Notes under the pieces: model-generated | What the model saw: only the letters and a program-made list of their open reading frames with translations | The model's database searches: none | What the model was told of the DNA's origin: nothing | Shown: positions 34,332-41,826 of the stretch, one piece after another | Layout: each line of letters opens with the position of its first letter | Numbering within the stretch: position 1 is the stretch's first letter | Program-made: the position numbers and the translations under genes | Assembly (NCBI GenBank): GCA_958437495.1 | Contig: CAUBOH010000002.1 | Location: forward strand, 62,001 to 126,000 | DNA: 64,000 bases | Direction of reading: 5' to 3' | From: an uncultured Collinsella sp. | Lineage (GTDB): Bacteria; Actinomycetota; Coriobacteriia; Coriobacteriales; Coriobacteriaceae

Positions 34332-35903
34332 ATGCGGTCGATTCTTCCCAAGGGGGAAAGCAGAAAGCGCCGCAGCATCGCGGCGCGCGCGATCGCCTGC
34401 GTTCTCGTCGCCCTGCTCGCGCTTCCCTTCGCGGGGTGCAGTGCGAGCCCGAACGCGACCGGTGGCACGGCGGGCTCTCAGGAATACACTGTGAGCGTCT
34501 CGCTTTCCGGCGGATCAGGGCGCGCAAGCATCGCCTCACCCACCACAATTGTGAAGGATGGCGACACCTACACCGCGACCATCACCTGGTCGAGTTCGAA
34601 CTACGACAAGATGACCGTCTACGGCGTGGACTACGCGCCCGTAAACGACGGTGGCAACTCCACATTTGAGATACCCGTCACGCTCGACGAGGACATCGCC
34701 GTGTCGGCCGAGACCGTCGCCATGTCGACGCCGCATACCATCGACTACACGCTCTACTTCGACTCATCCACCATGAAGGAGAAATCGGGCGACGATGCAG
34801 GCGGCGGCTCCCCTGCGGGAACGGCTTCAAGCGCCGCGGCCGACTTCCACAACGCCGATTTGGGCTGCGGCTGGGAGCCGACGGGGGCGCTTCAGCTTGA
34901 ATACGCCAAGCACTTCACTGTCGACGAGTTCGAAGGCGGCCTGCGGCTTATCTGCGTTTCGAACGGGGAGCGCTTCCTCGTGGTGCCGCAAGATGCGAAG
35001 GTACCTGACGGGTTGAGCTCCGACATCGCGGTCATAAGGCGCCCCGCCGACAAGGTGTACCTCGTGTCGTCGGCGACGATGTGCCTAGTCGACGCGCTCG
35101 ATGCGAACGACAATATCTTAATGTCGGGCACGAAGGCCGACGATTGCTCGGTCGCAGGCTTCAAAAGCGCGCTCGAAAGTGGGGCGATCGCCTACGGCGG
35201 CAAGTACAGCGCGCCCGACTACGAGCGAATATCGGCCTCGGGCTGCACGCTCGCCATCGAAAACACCATGATCAACCACACGCCCGATGTGAAGGAAAAG
35301 CTGCAGAAGCTCGGGCTCGTCGTGCTCACCGAACAGTCGTCGAGCGAGCCCGAAGCACTCGGGCGCGTCGAGTGGATTAAGCTTTTCGGCGTCCTGTTCG
35401 ACAAGGAAGACGAGGCCGCGCACCTGTTCAACGAGCAGAAGGCCCGCGTCGAGCAAACGTCGGGGCTCGTGTCGTCAGGTAAAACCGTGGCGTATTTCTA
35501 CATTAACTCGAACGGGGCCGCCGTCACGCGGCGGGCGGGTGACTACGTAGCGCAGATGATCGAGCTTGCAGGCGGCAGCTACGCGCTCGATGACGCGCAA
35601 ACGGCGTCGACGTCAGGTTCGTCAGTAACGCTCGAAATGGAGCGCTTCTACGCTACGGCGAAGGATGCCGACATCATCGTCTACAACGGCACCATCGACG
35701 AATCGGTTGCCACCTTGAACGACTTCGTAGGCAAAAACGCGCTATTGTCGCAGTTCAAAGCCGTGAAGAACGGCAACGTCTGGGTCACAAGCGCCGACAT
35801 GTACCAGCAGATGACTTCTACCGCCGACATTATCGACGAGCTGCACGGGGCGTTCACCGGCGATGACGCGAGCGACTTCCATTATCTGAGGAAGCTCGGC
35901 TAG
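34332..35903 (+). CDS. ABC importer substrate-binding lipoprotein with N-terminal extra domain
   Basis: 523 residues. Signal peptide with lipobox (LPFAGC). Residues 45-150 form a beta-rich domain (EYTVSVSLSGGSGRASIASP, DTYTATITWSSSNYDKMTVYGV) related to the preceding protein. From about 190 it is a BtuF/FepB-like type III binding protein: ISASGCTLAIENTMINHTPDVKEKLQKLGL, PEALGRVEWIKLFGVLFDKEDEA, AGDYVAQMIELAGGSYAL, DADIIVYNG. It lies directly upstream of FecCD-type permease and ATPase genes. Ligand unknown; the riboswitch points to corrinoid or cobalt. Confidence 0.85.
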   Translation: MRSILPKGESRKRRSIAARAIACVLVALLALPFAGCSASPNATGGTAGSQEYTVSVSLSGGSGRASIASPTTIVKDGDTYTATITWSSSNYDKMTVYGVDYAPVNDGGNSTFEIPVTLDEDIAVSAETVAMSTPHTIDYTLYFDSSTMKEKSGDDAGGGSPAGTASSAAADFHNADLGCGWEPTGALQLEYAKHFTVDEFEGGLRLICVSNGERFLVVPQDAKVPDGLSSDIAVIRRPADKVYLVSSATMCLVDALDANDNILMSGTKADDCSVAGFKSALESGAIAYGGKYSAPDYERISASGCTLAIENTMINHTPDVKEKLQKLGLVVLTEQSSSEPEALGRVEWIKLFGVLFDKEDEAAHLFNEQKARVEQTSGLVSSGKTVAYFYINSNGAAVTRRAGDYVAQMIELAGGSYALDDAQTASTSGSSVTLEMERFYATAKDADIIVYNGTIDESVATLNDFVGKNALLSQFKAVKNGNVWVTSADMYQQMTSTADIIDELHGAFTGDDASDFHYLRKLG

Positions 35904-35907
35904 CGCC

Positions 35908-36948
35908 ATGAGAAGCCGGCTTTCCATGACATACGACGAATCGGGGCGCGCCGCGCGGTGTCGCGTCGTGACGGCGCTGCTCGCTATTGCCCTCATCGTG
36001 CTCGTCGGGGCCAACCTGTGCATCGGGAGCGTGCTCGTGCCCGCAGACCACATCCCCGGCATCCTTTCGGGCGGCGCGGCCAATTCCATGGAAAGCCAAG
36101 TCATCTGGGAGATTCGCCTGCCGCGCGTGCTTTCAGCCGTGCTTCTCGGCGGGGCGCTTTCCCTCTCCGGGTTCCTGCTGCAGACGTTTTTCAACAATCC
36201 CATCGCCGACCCGTTCATCTTGGGCGTCTCCTCGGGCGCAAAGTTCGTCGTCGCGCTTACGATGATCGTACTTCTGGGCGCGAACCAGGCCATGTCCTCG
36301 CCGGCCATGGTGGCCGCAGCGTTTCTGGGCTCGCTTATCACCATCGGCTTCGTGCTCATCATCGCACGGCGCATAAGTTCCATGGCCATGCTCATCGTGG
36401 CGGGCGTCATGGTGGGATACATCTGCTCGTCGGCGACGAACTTCCTCATCGCCTTCGCCGACGACCAGTCCATCGTGAACCTGCACAACTGGTCTTTGGG
36501 TAGCTTCTCGGGTTCGAGCTGGGACGACATCGCGGTCATCGCGGTCGTGGTGATCACCGTGAGCGCATGCGTATTCGCGATATCGAAGCCCCTTTCCGCC
36601 TTCCAGCTGGGAGAAGCCTACGCGAAAAGCGTCGGCGTGAACGTCGCACGCTTCCGCGTGGTGCTCGTCCTTCTAGCGAGCATGCTCTCCGCCTGCGTGA
36701 CCGCGTTCGCTGGTCCGGTGTCGTTCGTAGGCATCGCGGTTCCGCATCTCGTGAAGTCGGCGCTGAAGTCCTCGAAGCCCATCCGCGTGATACCTGCGTG
36801 CTTCTTGGGAGGCGCCATCTTCTGCGCGGGCTGCGATTTGATCGCGCGCACGCTGTTCTCTCCCGTCGAGCTTTCCATCAGCGCCGTCACCGCCATCTTC
36901 GGCGCACCGGTGGTTATCGCGCTCATGTTGAAGAAGAGGGTGAGGTAG
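35908..36948 (+). CDS. BtuC/FecCD-type ABC permease
   Basis: 346 residues, about nine or ten transmembrane segments. WEIRLPRVLSAVLLGGALSLSGFLLQTFFNNPIADPFILG-type motif, GVNVARFRVVLVLLAS and AFAGPVSFVGIAVPHLVK are signatures of permeases for vitamin B12, heme and iron-siderophores. The start lies 4 nt after the preceding stop. Confidence 0.9.
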   Translation: MRSRLSMTYDESGRAARCRVVTALLAIALIVLVGANLCIGSVLVPADHIPGILSGGAANSMESQVIWEIRLPRVLSAVLLGGALSLSGFLLQTFFNNPIADPFILGVSSGAKFVVALTMIVLLGANQAMSSPAMVAAAFLGSLITIGFVLIIARRISSMAMLIVAGVMVGYICSSATNFLIAFADDQSIVNLHNWSLGSFSGSSWDDIAVIAVVVITVSACVFAISKPLSAFQLGEAYAKSVGVNVARFRVVLVLLASMLSACVTAFAGPVSFVGIAVPHLVKSALKSSKPIRVIPACFLGGAIFCAGCDLIARTLFSPVELSISAVTAIFGAPVVIALMLKKRVR

Positions 36949-38265
36949 ATGGGGGAATTCGTGCCGCAGCCCAAAACGCTCGGAGGGGACATTCCATGCT
37001 TAGACAGTCCTGAGCTCGCACGAAAGCGCCAGAAGGCACTTTCGGCTCGTGCGGAACTGCGCGCGGAACGCCTCCTCCGAGCGGAGTCGAACCTCGAAAC
37101 CCCGTTCGAAACGCAGGCTGACGGAGCGCCGCTTTTCCGCATAAGCGACCTGTCGGCGGGCTACGACAAGAAGGTCGTAGTCGAAGGCGTCGATCTGGAG
37201 GTTCGCGCGGGCGACGTCGTGGCGCTCATCGGGCCGAACGGCTCGGGCAAGTCGACCATCTTGAAAACCATCACACGCCATCTGGCACCACTTGCCGGCG
37301 AGGTCGAGCTCGACGGGCGGGAGATTTCCCGATGGAAGACGGCGGAGTTCGCAAGGAACCTTGCCGTTATGCTGACAGATCGTCCCCGGACCGAGCTCCT
37401 CACCTGCCGCGATATCGTAGAGGCGGGAAGGCATCCCTACACCGGGCGAATGGGCACACTCTCGCCCGACGACCATAGTCGGGTCGACGAGGCTATGAAA
37501 ACCGCACATGTGGAAGAGCTCGCCGAGCGCGACTTCATGCAGATAAGCGACGGGCAACGCCAGCGCGTCATGCTCGCACGCGCCATCGCGCAGGATCCGC
37601 GTGTGCTCGTGCTCGACGAGCCCACGTCGTATCTCGATATCCGCTACCAGATCGACCTGCTACGAATACTTCGCCACCTTGCGAAATCGCGGAATGTGGC
37701 TGTCATCATGTCCATCCACGAACTCGAGCTCGCGCAGAAAAGCGCCGACAAGGTGATTTGCGTGAAGGACGGCCGGGTCTTCCGCGCCGGCGCACCCGAA
37801 GACATATTCACGCGCGAGACGATTGGCGAGCTCTACGGCCTTCAACATGGCACCTTCAACGAGCGCTTCGGCAGCGTGGAAATTGGGCGCCCGCACGGCG
37901 ATGCGCACACGTTCGTCATCGCCGGCGCAGGTACGGGGTCGGCTGTGTTTCGCCAGCTCATCCGGCAGGGCAAGGCGTTCTACGCGGGCGTTCTGCACGA
38001 AGGGGACATCGACTACGAGCTCGCGCGCGACCTGGCGGCGGAATGCGTGGCCGAGCGCGCCTTCGAGCCGATCGGGGATAAAACCATAGCCCGCGCCAAA
38101 GAGCTCATCGTCCACTGCGCGCGCCTTATCGTGTGCCCCGCCGCCTTCGGCACCATAAACGCCCGCAACGCAGAGCTCGTCGAGTTCGCACGCTCGCATG
38201 GTATCGAAGTCATGCGAGCGTGCGAAGGCGCATCGGAGGATTCCCAATTGGAGTGGAAAGGATAA
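36949..38265 (+). CDS. ABC transporter ATPase with C-terminal extra domain
   Basis: 438 residues, longer than BtuD/FecE (about 250-270). An N-terminal extension of about 65 charged residues precedes the ATPase: LIGPNGSGKST (Walker A), ISDGQRQRVMLARA (signature, D in place of the usual first G), VLVLDEPTSYLD (Walker B), SIHELELA (H-loop). After about 300 there is a 130-residue domain: HTFVIAGAGTGSAVFRQL, FYAGVLHEGDIDYELARDLAAE, AFEPIGDKTIARAKELI. Such tails occur on some ATPases of clostridial metal/corrinoid importers; the role is unknown. ATG follows the permease stop directly. Confidence 0.87.
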   Translation: MGEFVPQPKTLGGDIPCLDSPELARKRQKALSARAELRAERLLRAESNLETPFETQADGAPLFRISDLSAGYDKKVVVEGVDLEVRAGDVVALIGPNGSGKSTILKTITRHLAPLAGEVELDGREISRWKTAEFARNLAVMLTDRPRTELLTCRDIVEAGRHPYTGRMGTLSPDDHSRVDEAMKTAHVEELAERDFMQISDGQRQRVMLARAIAQDPRVLVLDEPTSYLDIRYQIDLLRILRHLAKSRNVAVIMSIHELELAQKSADKVICVKDGRVFRAGAPEDIFTRETIGELYGLQHGTFNERFGSVEIGRPHGDAHTFVIAGAGTGSAVFRQLIRQGKAFYAGVLHEGDIDYELARDLAAECVAERAFEPIGDKTIARAKELIVHCARLIVCPAAFGTINARNAELVEFARSHGIEVMRACEGASEDSQLEWKG

Positions 38266-38288
38266 ACTGGACTTTCTTTTAAGGATCC

Positions 38289-38824
38289 TCAAGCGTACTG
38301 TCGCTCGTATTCCACTGGAGACATGTAGCCCAAGGTGGAATGCATGCGCACCCTATTGTAATAGAGCTCTATGTACTTGAAGATGTCCTGCTTGGCCTCG
38401 TCCCTCGTCCCATAGCTCCTCCCTTCCGCCAATTCCCTTTTCAGCGTCTTGAAGAACGACTCGGCCACCGCGTTGTCCAGCGGCGTGCCGGGCCTTGATA
38501 CCGACCGGATTACGCCATGCGAGTCCAGACATCGCTGGAAGGAACGGGAGGCGTGCTGCGCGCTTTGTTCGTCATGGAAGACGAGGCTGCCGTCATCTGG
38601 CGGACCCTCCCTGCCAACCGCCTGCCCTATCGCGTCGATCGCGACCTTCTCGGTGATGCACTCGGACATCGACCAGCCCACGACCTTGCGGGAGAAGGCG
38701 CCTGTCACGGCTGCGAGAAAGAGCCACCCTTCTCTTGTGGGTATGTAGGTGATGTCGCCCACCCAAAGCCTGTTGCGCCCGTCCACGGAGAAAGCGCGCT
38801 CTGCCAGGTTCAGCCGAGGGTCTC
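38289..38824 (-). pseudogene. truncated IS150-type transposase (orfB 3' part)
   Basis: The reading frame gives the C-terminal two thirds of an IS3-family integrase: LWVGDITYIPTREGWLF (first catalytic D), VFHDEQSAQHAS where the family has HSDxGSQY, RPGTPLDNAVAESFFKTLKREL (catalytic E), HSTLGYMSPVEYERQYA at the end. The second aspartate is replaced by glutamate, and the 5' part is missing beyond 38824, where another IS is inserted. Confidence 0.82.
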
Positions 38825-38889
38825 CCGGTGGATTGGCTACGCTGATGTGGACAGTTCCGGGAGGGGCCCAGGAGACGGGAGGGCCGCAT

Positions 38890-39177
38890 ATGAGGGACCC
38901 CAGGCACCCGAGGCATTTCACCGACGAGTTCAAGAGGCAGATAGTCGACCTCCACAGCGCCGGAAAGCCCAAGCGCGAGGCCATGGACGAGCACGGCCTC
39001 GGCAAGAGCACCGTGGAGAGGCGGGTCAAGTCGATAAACGCGACCGGCTCGCCGCGCGCCGCGGGCAACCGCACGCCCGGGCAGGACCGGATCCTGGAGC
39101 TCGAGCGCGAGGGCCGCGGGCTCCGGATGGAGGTCGACGTCTTAAAGCAAGCGGCGCCGATATACGCTCGAAAGTGA
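38890..39177 (+). CDS. IS3-family transposase OrfA
   Basis: 95 residues: HFTDEFKRQIVDLHSAGKPKREAMDEHGL is the N-terminal helix-turn-helix of IS3 OrfA and RILELEREGRGLRMEVDVLKQA the leucine-zipper segment that normally leads into the frameshift to OrfB. GGAGGG lies upstream of ATG 38890. Confidence 0.8.
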   Translation: MRDPRHPRHFTDEFKRQIVDLHSAGKPKREAMDEHGLGKSTVERRVKSINATGSPRAAGNRTPGQDRILELEREGRGLRMEVDVLKQAAPIYARK

Positions 39178-39182
39178 GGGCC

Positions 39183-39976
39183 ATGGCGGCCAACGAGGGC
39201 CGCTGCCCCATATCGGCGCAGTGCAGGCTCCTCGGCGTCGCGAGGCCGACGCACTGCTCCATGCGCTCGCGGCCCGGCCGGCCCGCCGCGCCGGCCCTCG
39301 CAAGATAAAGGCGTCGCCCGGGAGGTCGGGCGTCACCGTCAGCCGGCGCCGGGCCTGCCGCATCATGAGGGAGAACGGCCCGGTCGGCGCATACGGCAGG
39401 AAGAGGTTCAAGGCGCACCCCGGGGCGGCCGACGAGGCCGACGTGCCCAACGCCGTCGCGCGCGGCCTCGGCGGCAGGGCGCCGCGCACCCATATATGCG
39501 GCGACCTGGCCTGCGTGCGCGTCGGGGCCTCGTGGAACTACGTCTGCCTGCTCGTCGACCCCTGCAACAGGGAGATCGTCGGCCACTCCGCCGGGCCCAG
39601 GAGGAACGCCCGGCTGGTCAAGTCGGCGTTCGCGACGCTCTCCTTCCCCATCTCGGACATCGAGGTGTTCCACACGGGCCGCGGTAGCGAGCTCGACAAC
39701 GCCGAGATCGACCCGATGCTCGTGGCCTTCGGCATAGAGAGGTCGCTGTCGGCCAAGGGCTGCCCCTACGACAACGCCGTCGACGAGTCGACCGACGGAA
39801 TACTGAAGGCCGAGCTCGTCCACCGCGAGGCGTTCGGCACGACGCGCGAGCTCCGGGCCAAGCTCTCGGACTACGCGCACCGGTACGACAACTTTAGGAT
39901 CTACTCGACGCTGGGCTACATGTCTCCGATCGAGTCCAGGGAGGCGGGGCTGTCCCTCCCGGAATCGTCCAAATAG
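39183..39976 (+). pseudogene. damaged IS3-family transposase orfB
   Basis: Begins MAANEGRCPISAQCRLLGVAR, then near 39300 a deletion/frameshift moves the frame; the rest continues as KASPGRSGVTVSRRRACRIM to LSDYAHRYDNFRIYSTLGYMSP. The second catalytic aspartate is lost (VFHTGRGSELDN instead of HTDRGSEFDN), so the copy is inactive. Confidence 0.8.
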
Positions 39977-39994
39977 GTGTTGCCAATCCACCGG

Positions 39995-40716
39995 CAAGCC
40001 CGTCTCGTGGCGCGCGCTCGCGCCCGGGGACGCCGAGACTCCCGTCGTCGCGTCCGAGAAGATCGTGCGTCGGATCATGCGCAAGGAGGGCCTGGTCGCC
40101 CGCAAGGCGGCGCAGATGCGCAGGAGGGCGAGGTACTGCAGCTACCGGGGTGAGCTCGCGGGGCGCCCGGCCAACGTTCCCCTTCGCGGGGGCAGGACGC
40201 ACGACCTCCACGCCGCCGCGCCCGGCCTGCTCGTGGTCACCGACGTCACAGAGTTCAGACTCGACGGGTACAGCGCGTACCTGTCGCCGGCGATCGACTG
40301 CTTCGACGGCTGGCCGATCTGCTGGAGGGCCTCGGTCCACGCCGACTCGGACCTGATGGTCGGCATGCTCAGGGACCTGGTGGGGATAGTCTGCCCGACG
40401 GAGAGACGGCCGCTCACGGTGCACACCGACGGCGGCGCCGTCTACATGGGGCGCGAGTGGCGCGAGGCGTGCGGCCCCGGGGTGGTGCGCTCGATGTCGA
40501 GGAGGGCCCGGAACCCCGACAACGCGCGCCGAGGGGTTCTTCGGCGCGCTCAAGTGCGACTTCTTCGAGGGCAGAGACTGGACCGGCGTGCCGTTCGACG
40601 AGTTCTCCCGCCTGCTCGGCGAATATATCGAGTGATATAGGGACGGCAAGCTCACGAAAGACCTAGGATGGAAGAACATTAGGGAGTATCGCGAGGAGAG
40701 GGGCCATGCGGCATAG
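39995..40716 (+). pseudogene. broken IS3-type orfB, second lineage
   Basis: SEKIVRRIMRKEGLVARKAAQMRRRARYCSYRG opens the fragment in frame with VTDVTEFRLDGYSAYLSPAIDCFDGWPICW and LTVHTDGGAVYMG (two catalytic aspartates). Near 40530 a frameshift moves the frame; FFGALKCDFFEGRDWTGVPFDEFSRLLGEYIE follows and is interrupted by an in-frame stop. The 5' end stops at the CCGG target site. It may be the other half of the element whose orfA begins at 15481. Confidence 0.75.
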
Positions 40717-40767
40717 CGCCGGGACATGATCCGGAAAAACGTCCGAGGTCCCCGCTTTCCCAATGGA

Positions 40768-40858
40768 TGCTGATGCGGAAACTGTGCCCCGGAATTCGCC
40801 TACAGAGCGGGATGCATTTTCCGGTTGAGCCTCGATTGGAAAACGACGTCCCATTCGC
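40768..40858. repeat. palindromic intergenic repeat, right of B12 island
   Basis: ATGCGGAAA...CAGAGCGGGA...TTTTCCG aligns with the repeat at 15357-15410 in the same orientation with scattered differences, and continues similar for another 35 bp. Confidence 0.5.
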
Positions 40859-40900
40859 ATAAAAACGGGCGGCCCGGGTGTTTGTCCGAACCGCCCGTTT
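40859..40900 (-). terminator. terminator of the DUF4430 operon
   Basis: AAACGGGCGG pairs with CCGCCCGTTT; on the minus strand the stem is followed by a T-run (TTTTTATG). Confidence 0.85.
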
Positions 40901-40920
40901 GGCGTGTTATGTCGAGGCCT

Positions 40921-41826
40921 CTAGCCTGTAACGTAATACCAGACGACTCTGTCGCCGTTGGATAAGACATAGTTGCTGCACGCTGTGTTGGGTGTTACGC
41001 CGTTGACGGAGTACATCCAGCCGCTCGTGCCGCCATGCTCCTTCTCGGCCAAACCGCCAATGGCGGCGACATATGTGCCGTACGATGAGCCGTGCGCATT
41101 TACAGAGAGACCCAGAGCGCACAGGGCATCGTAGACCGTAGCGCCCTCGTTAAAGGTGAAGGTGCCACCAGAAGACACAGGATTGCCCACGGCGCTCGAT
41201 GTGACCGAGACCGTCACCGTGACGTAGCCAGGCTGCTGCGAGCCGCCCTGATTGCCCGCAGAGGTACCGCCACCGTTAGAAGTGGAGCCACCGCCAGTCG
41301 TCGATCCCCCGCCCGAAGATGAGCCGTCAGAAGCGCCCGATCCGCCATTGGACTCAGAATTCTGCGAACCCGATTTATCCCCGGACTTCTTGCCGCCCTT
41401 GCCTTCGGACTTCTTCTCTTTCGAGTCCTTGTCCGAAGACTCGGAATCGTCCTTGGAGTCAGATTCGTCCGAATCCTTGGACCCAGAGCTCGCATCATCC
41501 GAAGATTTTGAGCCCTTGACTCCAGTCTTGCCCGAAGCGGTAGTCGAGCCGGAAACCGACGCATCCTTGGCAATGACACTCTCCCCCGTCACGGTCTCGA
41601 CAATCCAATCGATGGACCAGGCACCGCTGACAGAGGGGTGAACAAAGCCAAGCGAGACGACAATCAACACGATGCAGGCGGCTGTCAGAACGCCAACAAG
41701 TGCCTTGCGCCGAGGGCCGGACGCCGCCGAAGCGGCGTCCTTTTGCTTTGCATCGTCAAGCTGAATGAACGACGAGTCGGGCTGCTTGGACTCGGCGTCC
41801 TGTGGCTTATTGGACACAGCCCTCAC
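40921..41826 (-). CDS. DUF4430 (transcobalamin-like C-terminal) surface protein
   Basis: 301 residues. Residues 1-40 are cytoplasmic; one transmembrane segment (KALVGVLTAACIVLIVVSLGFV) is followed by a long Ser/Asp/Lys/Gly-rich stalk (about 90-200). The C-terminal 100 residues are a DUF4430 domain: VTVTVSVTSSAVG, FTFNEGATVYDALCALGLSV, TSGWMYSVNGVTPNTACSNYVLSNGDRVVWYYV. DUF4430 corresponds to the C-terminal domain of transcobalamin and intrinsic factor. GTG 41826 directly follows the stop of the upstream gene; GTG 41817 is possible. The gene is in an operon led by a cobalamin-riboswitch-like leader, so corrinoid binding is a fair inference. Confidence 0.85.
   Translation of the reverse strand: MRAVSNKPQDAESKQPDSSFIQLDDAKQKDAASAASGPRRKALVGVLTAACIVLIVVSLGFVHPSVSGAWSIDWIVETVTGESVIAKDASVSGSTTASGKTGVKGSKSSDDASSGSKDSDESDSKDDSESSDKDSKEKKSEGKGGKKSGDKSGSQNSESNGGSGASDGSSSGGGSTTGGGSTSNGGGTSAGNQGGSQQPGYVTVTVSVTSSAVGNPVSSGGTFTFNEGATVYDALCALGLSVNAHGSSYGTYVAAIGGLAEKEHGGTSGWMYSVNGVTPNTACSNYVLSNGDRVVWYYVTG

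Larger units (their letters stand above)
38829..39990 (+). mobile_element. IS3-family element with 4-bp target duplication
   Basis: 1162 bp, beginning TGGATTGGC and ending GCCAATCCA (TG...CA ends). Including the flanks, the imperfect inverted repeats span about 41 bp (38825-38865 and 39954-39994), and the direct repeat CCGG at 38825-38828 and 39991-39994 is the target duplication. It holds an intact-looking orfA and a damaged orfB. Confidence 0.85.

Noticed and set aside
38825..39994. Reading the CCGG at each end as part of the inverted repeat instead of a target duplication
   Set aside because: IS3-family ends are normally TG...CA, which fits the boundary inside the CCGG; four-base duplications occur in the family.
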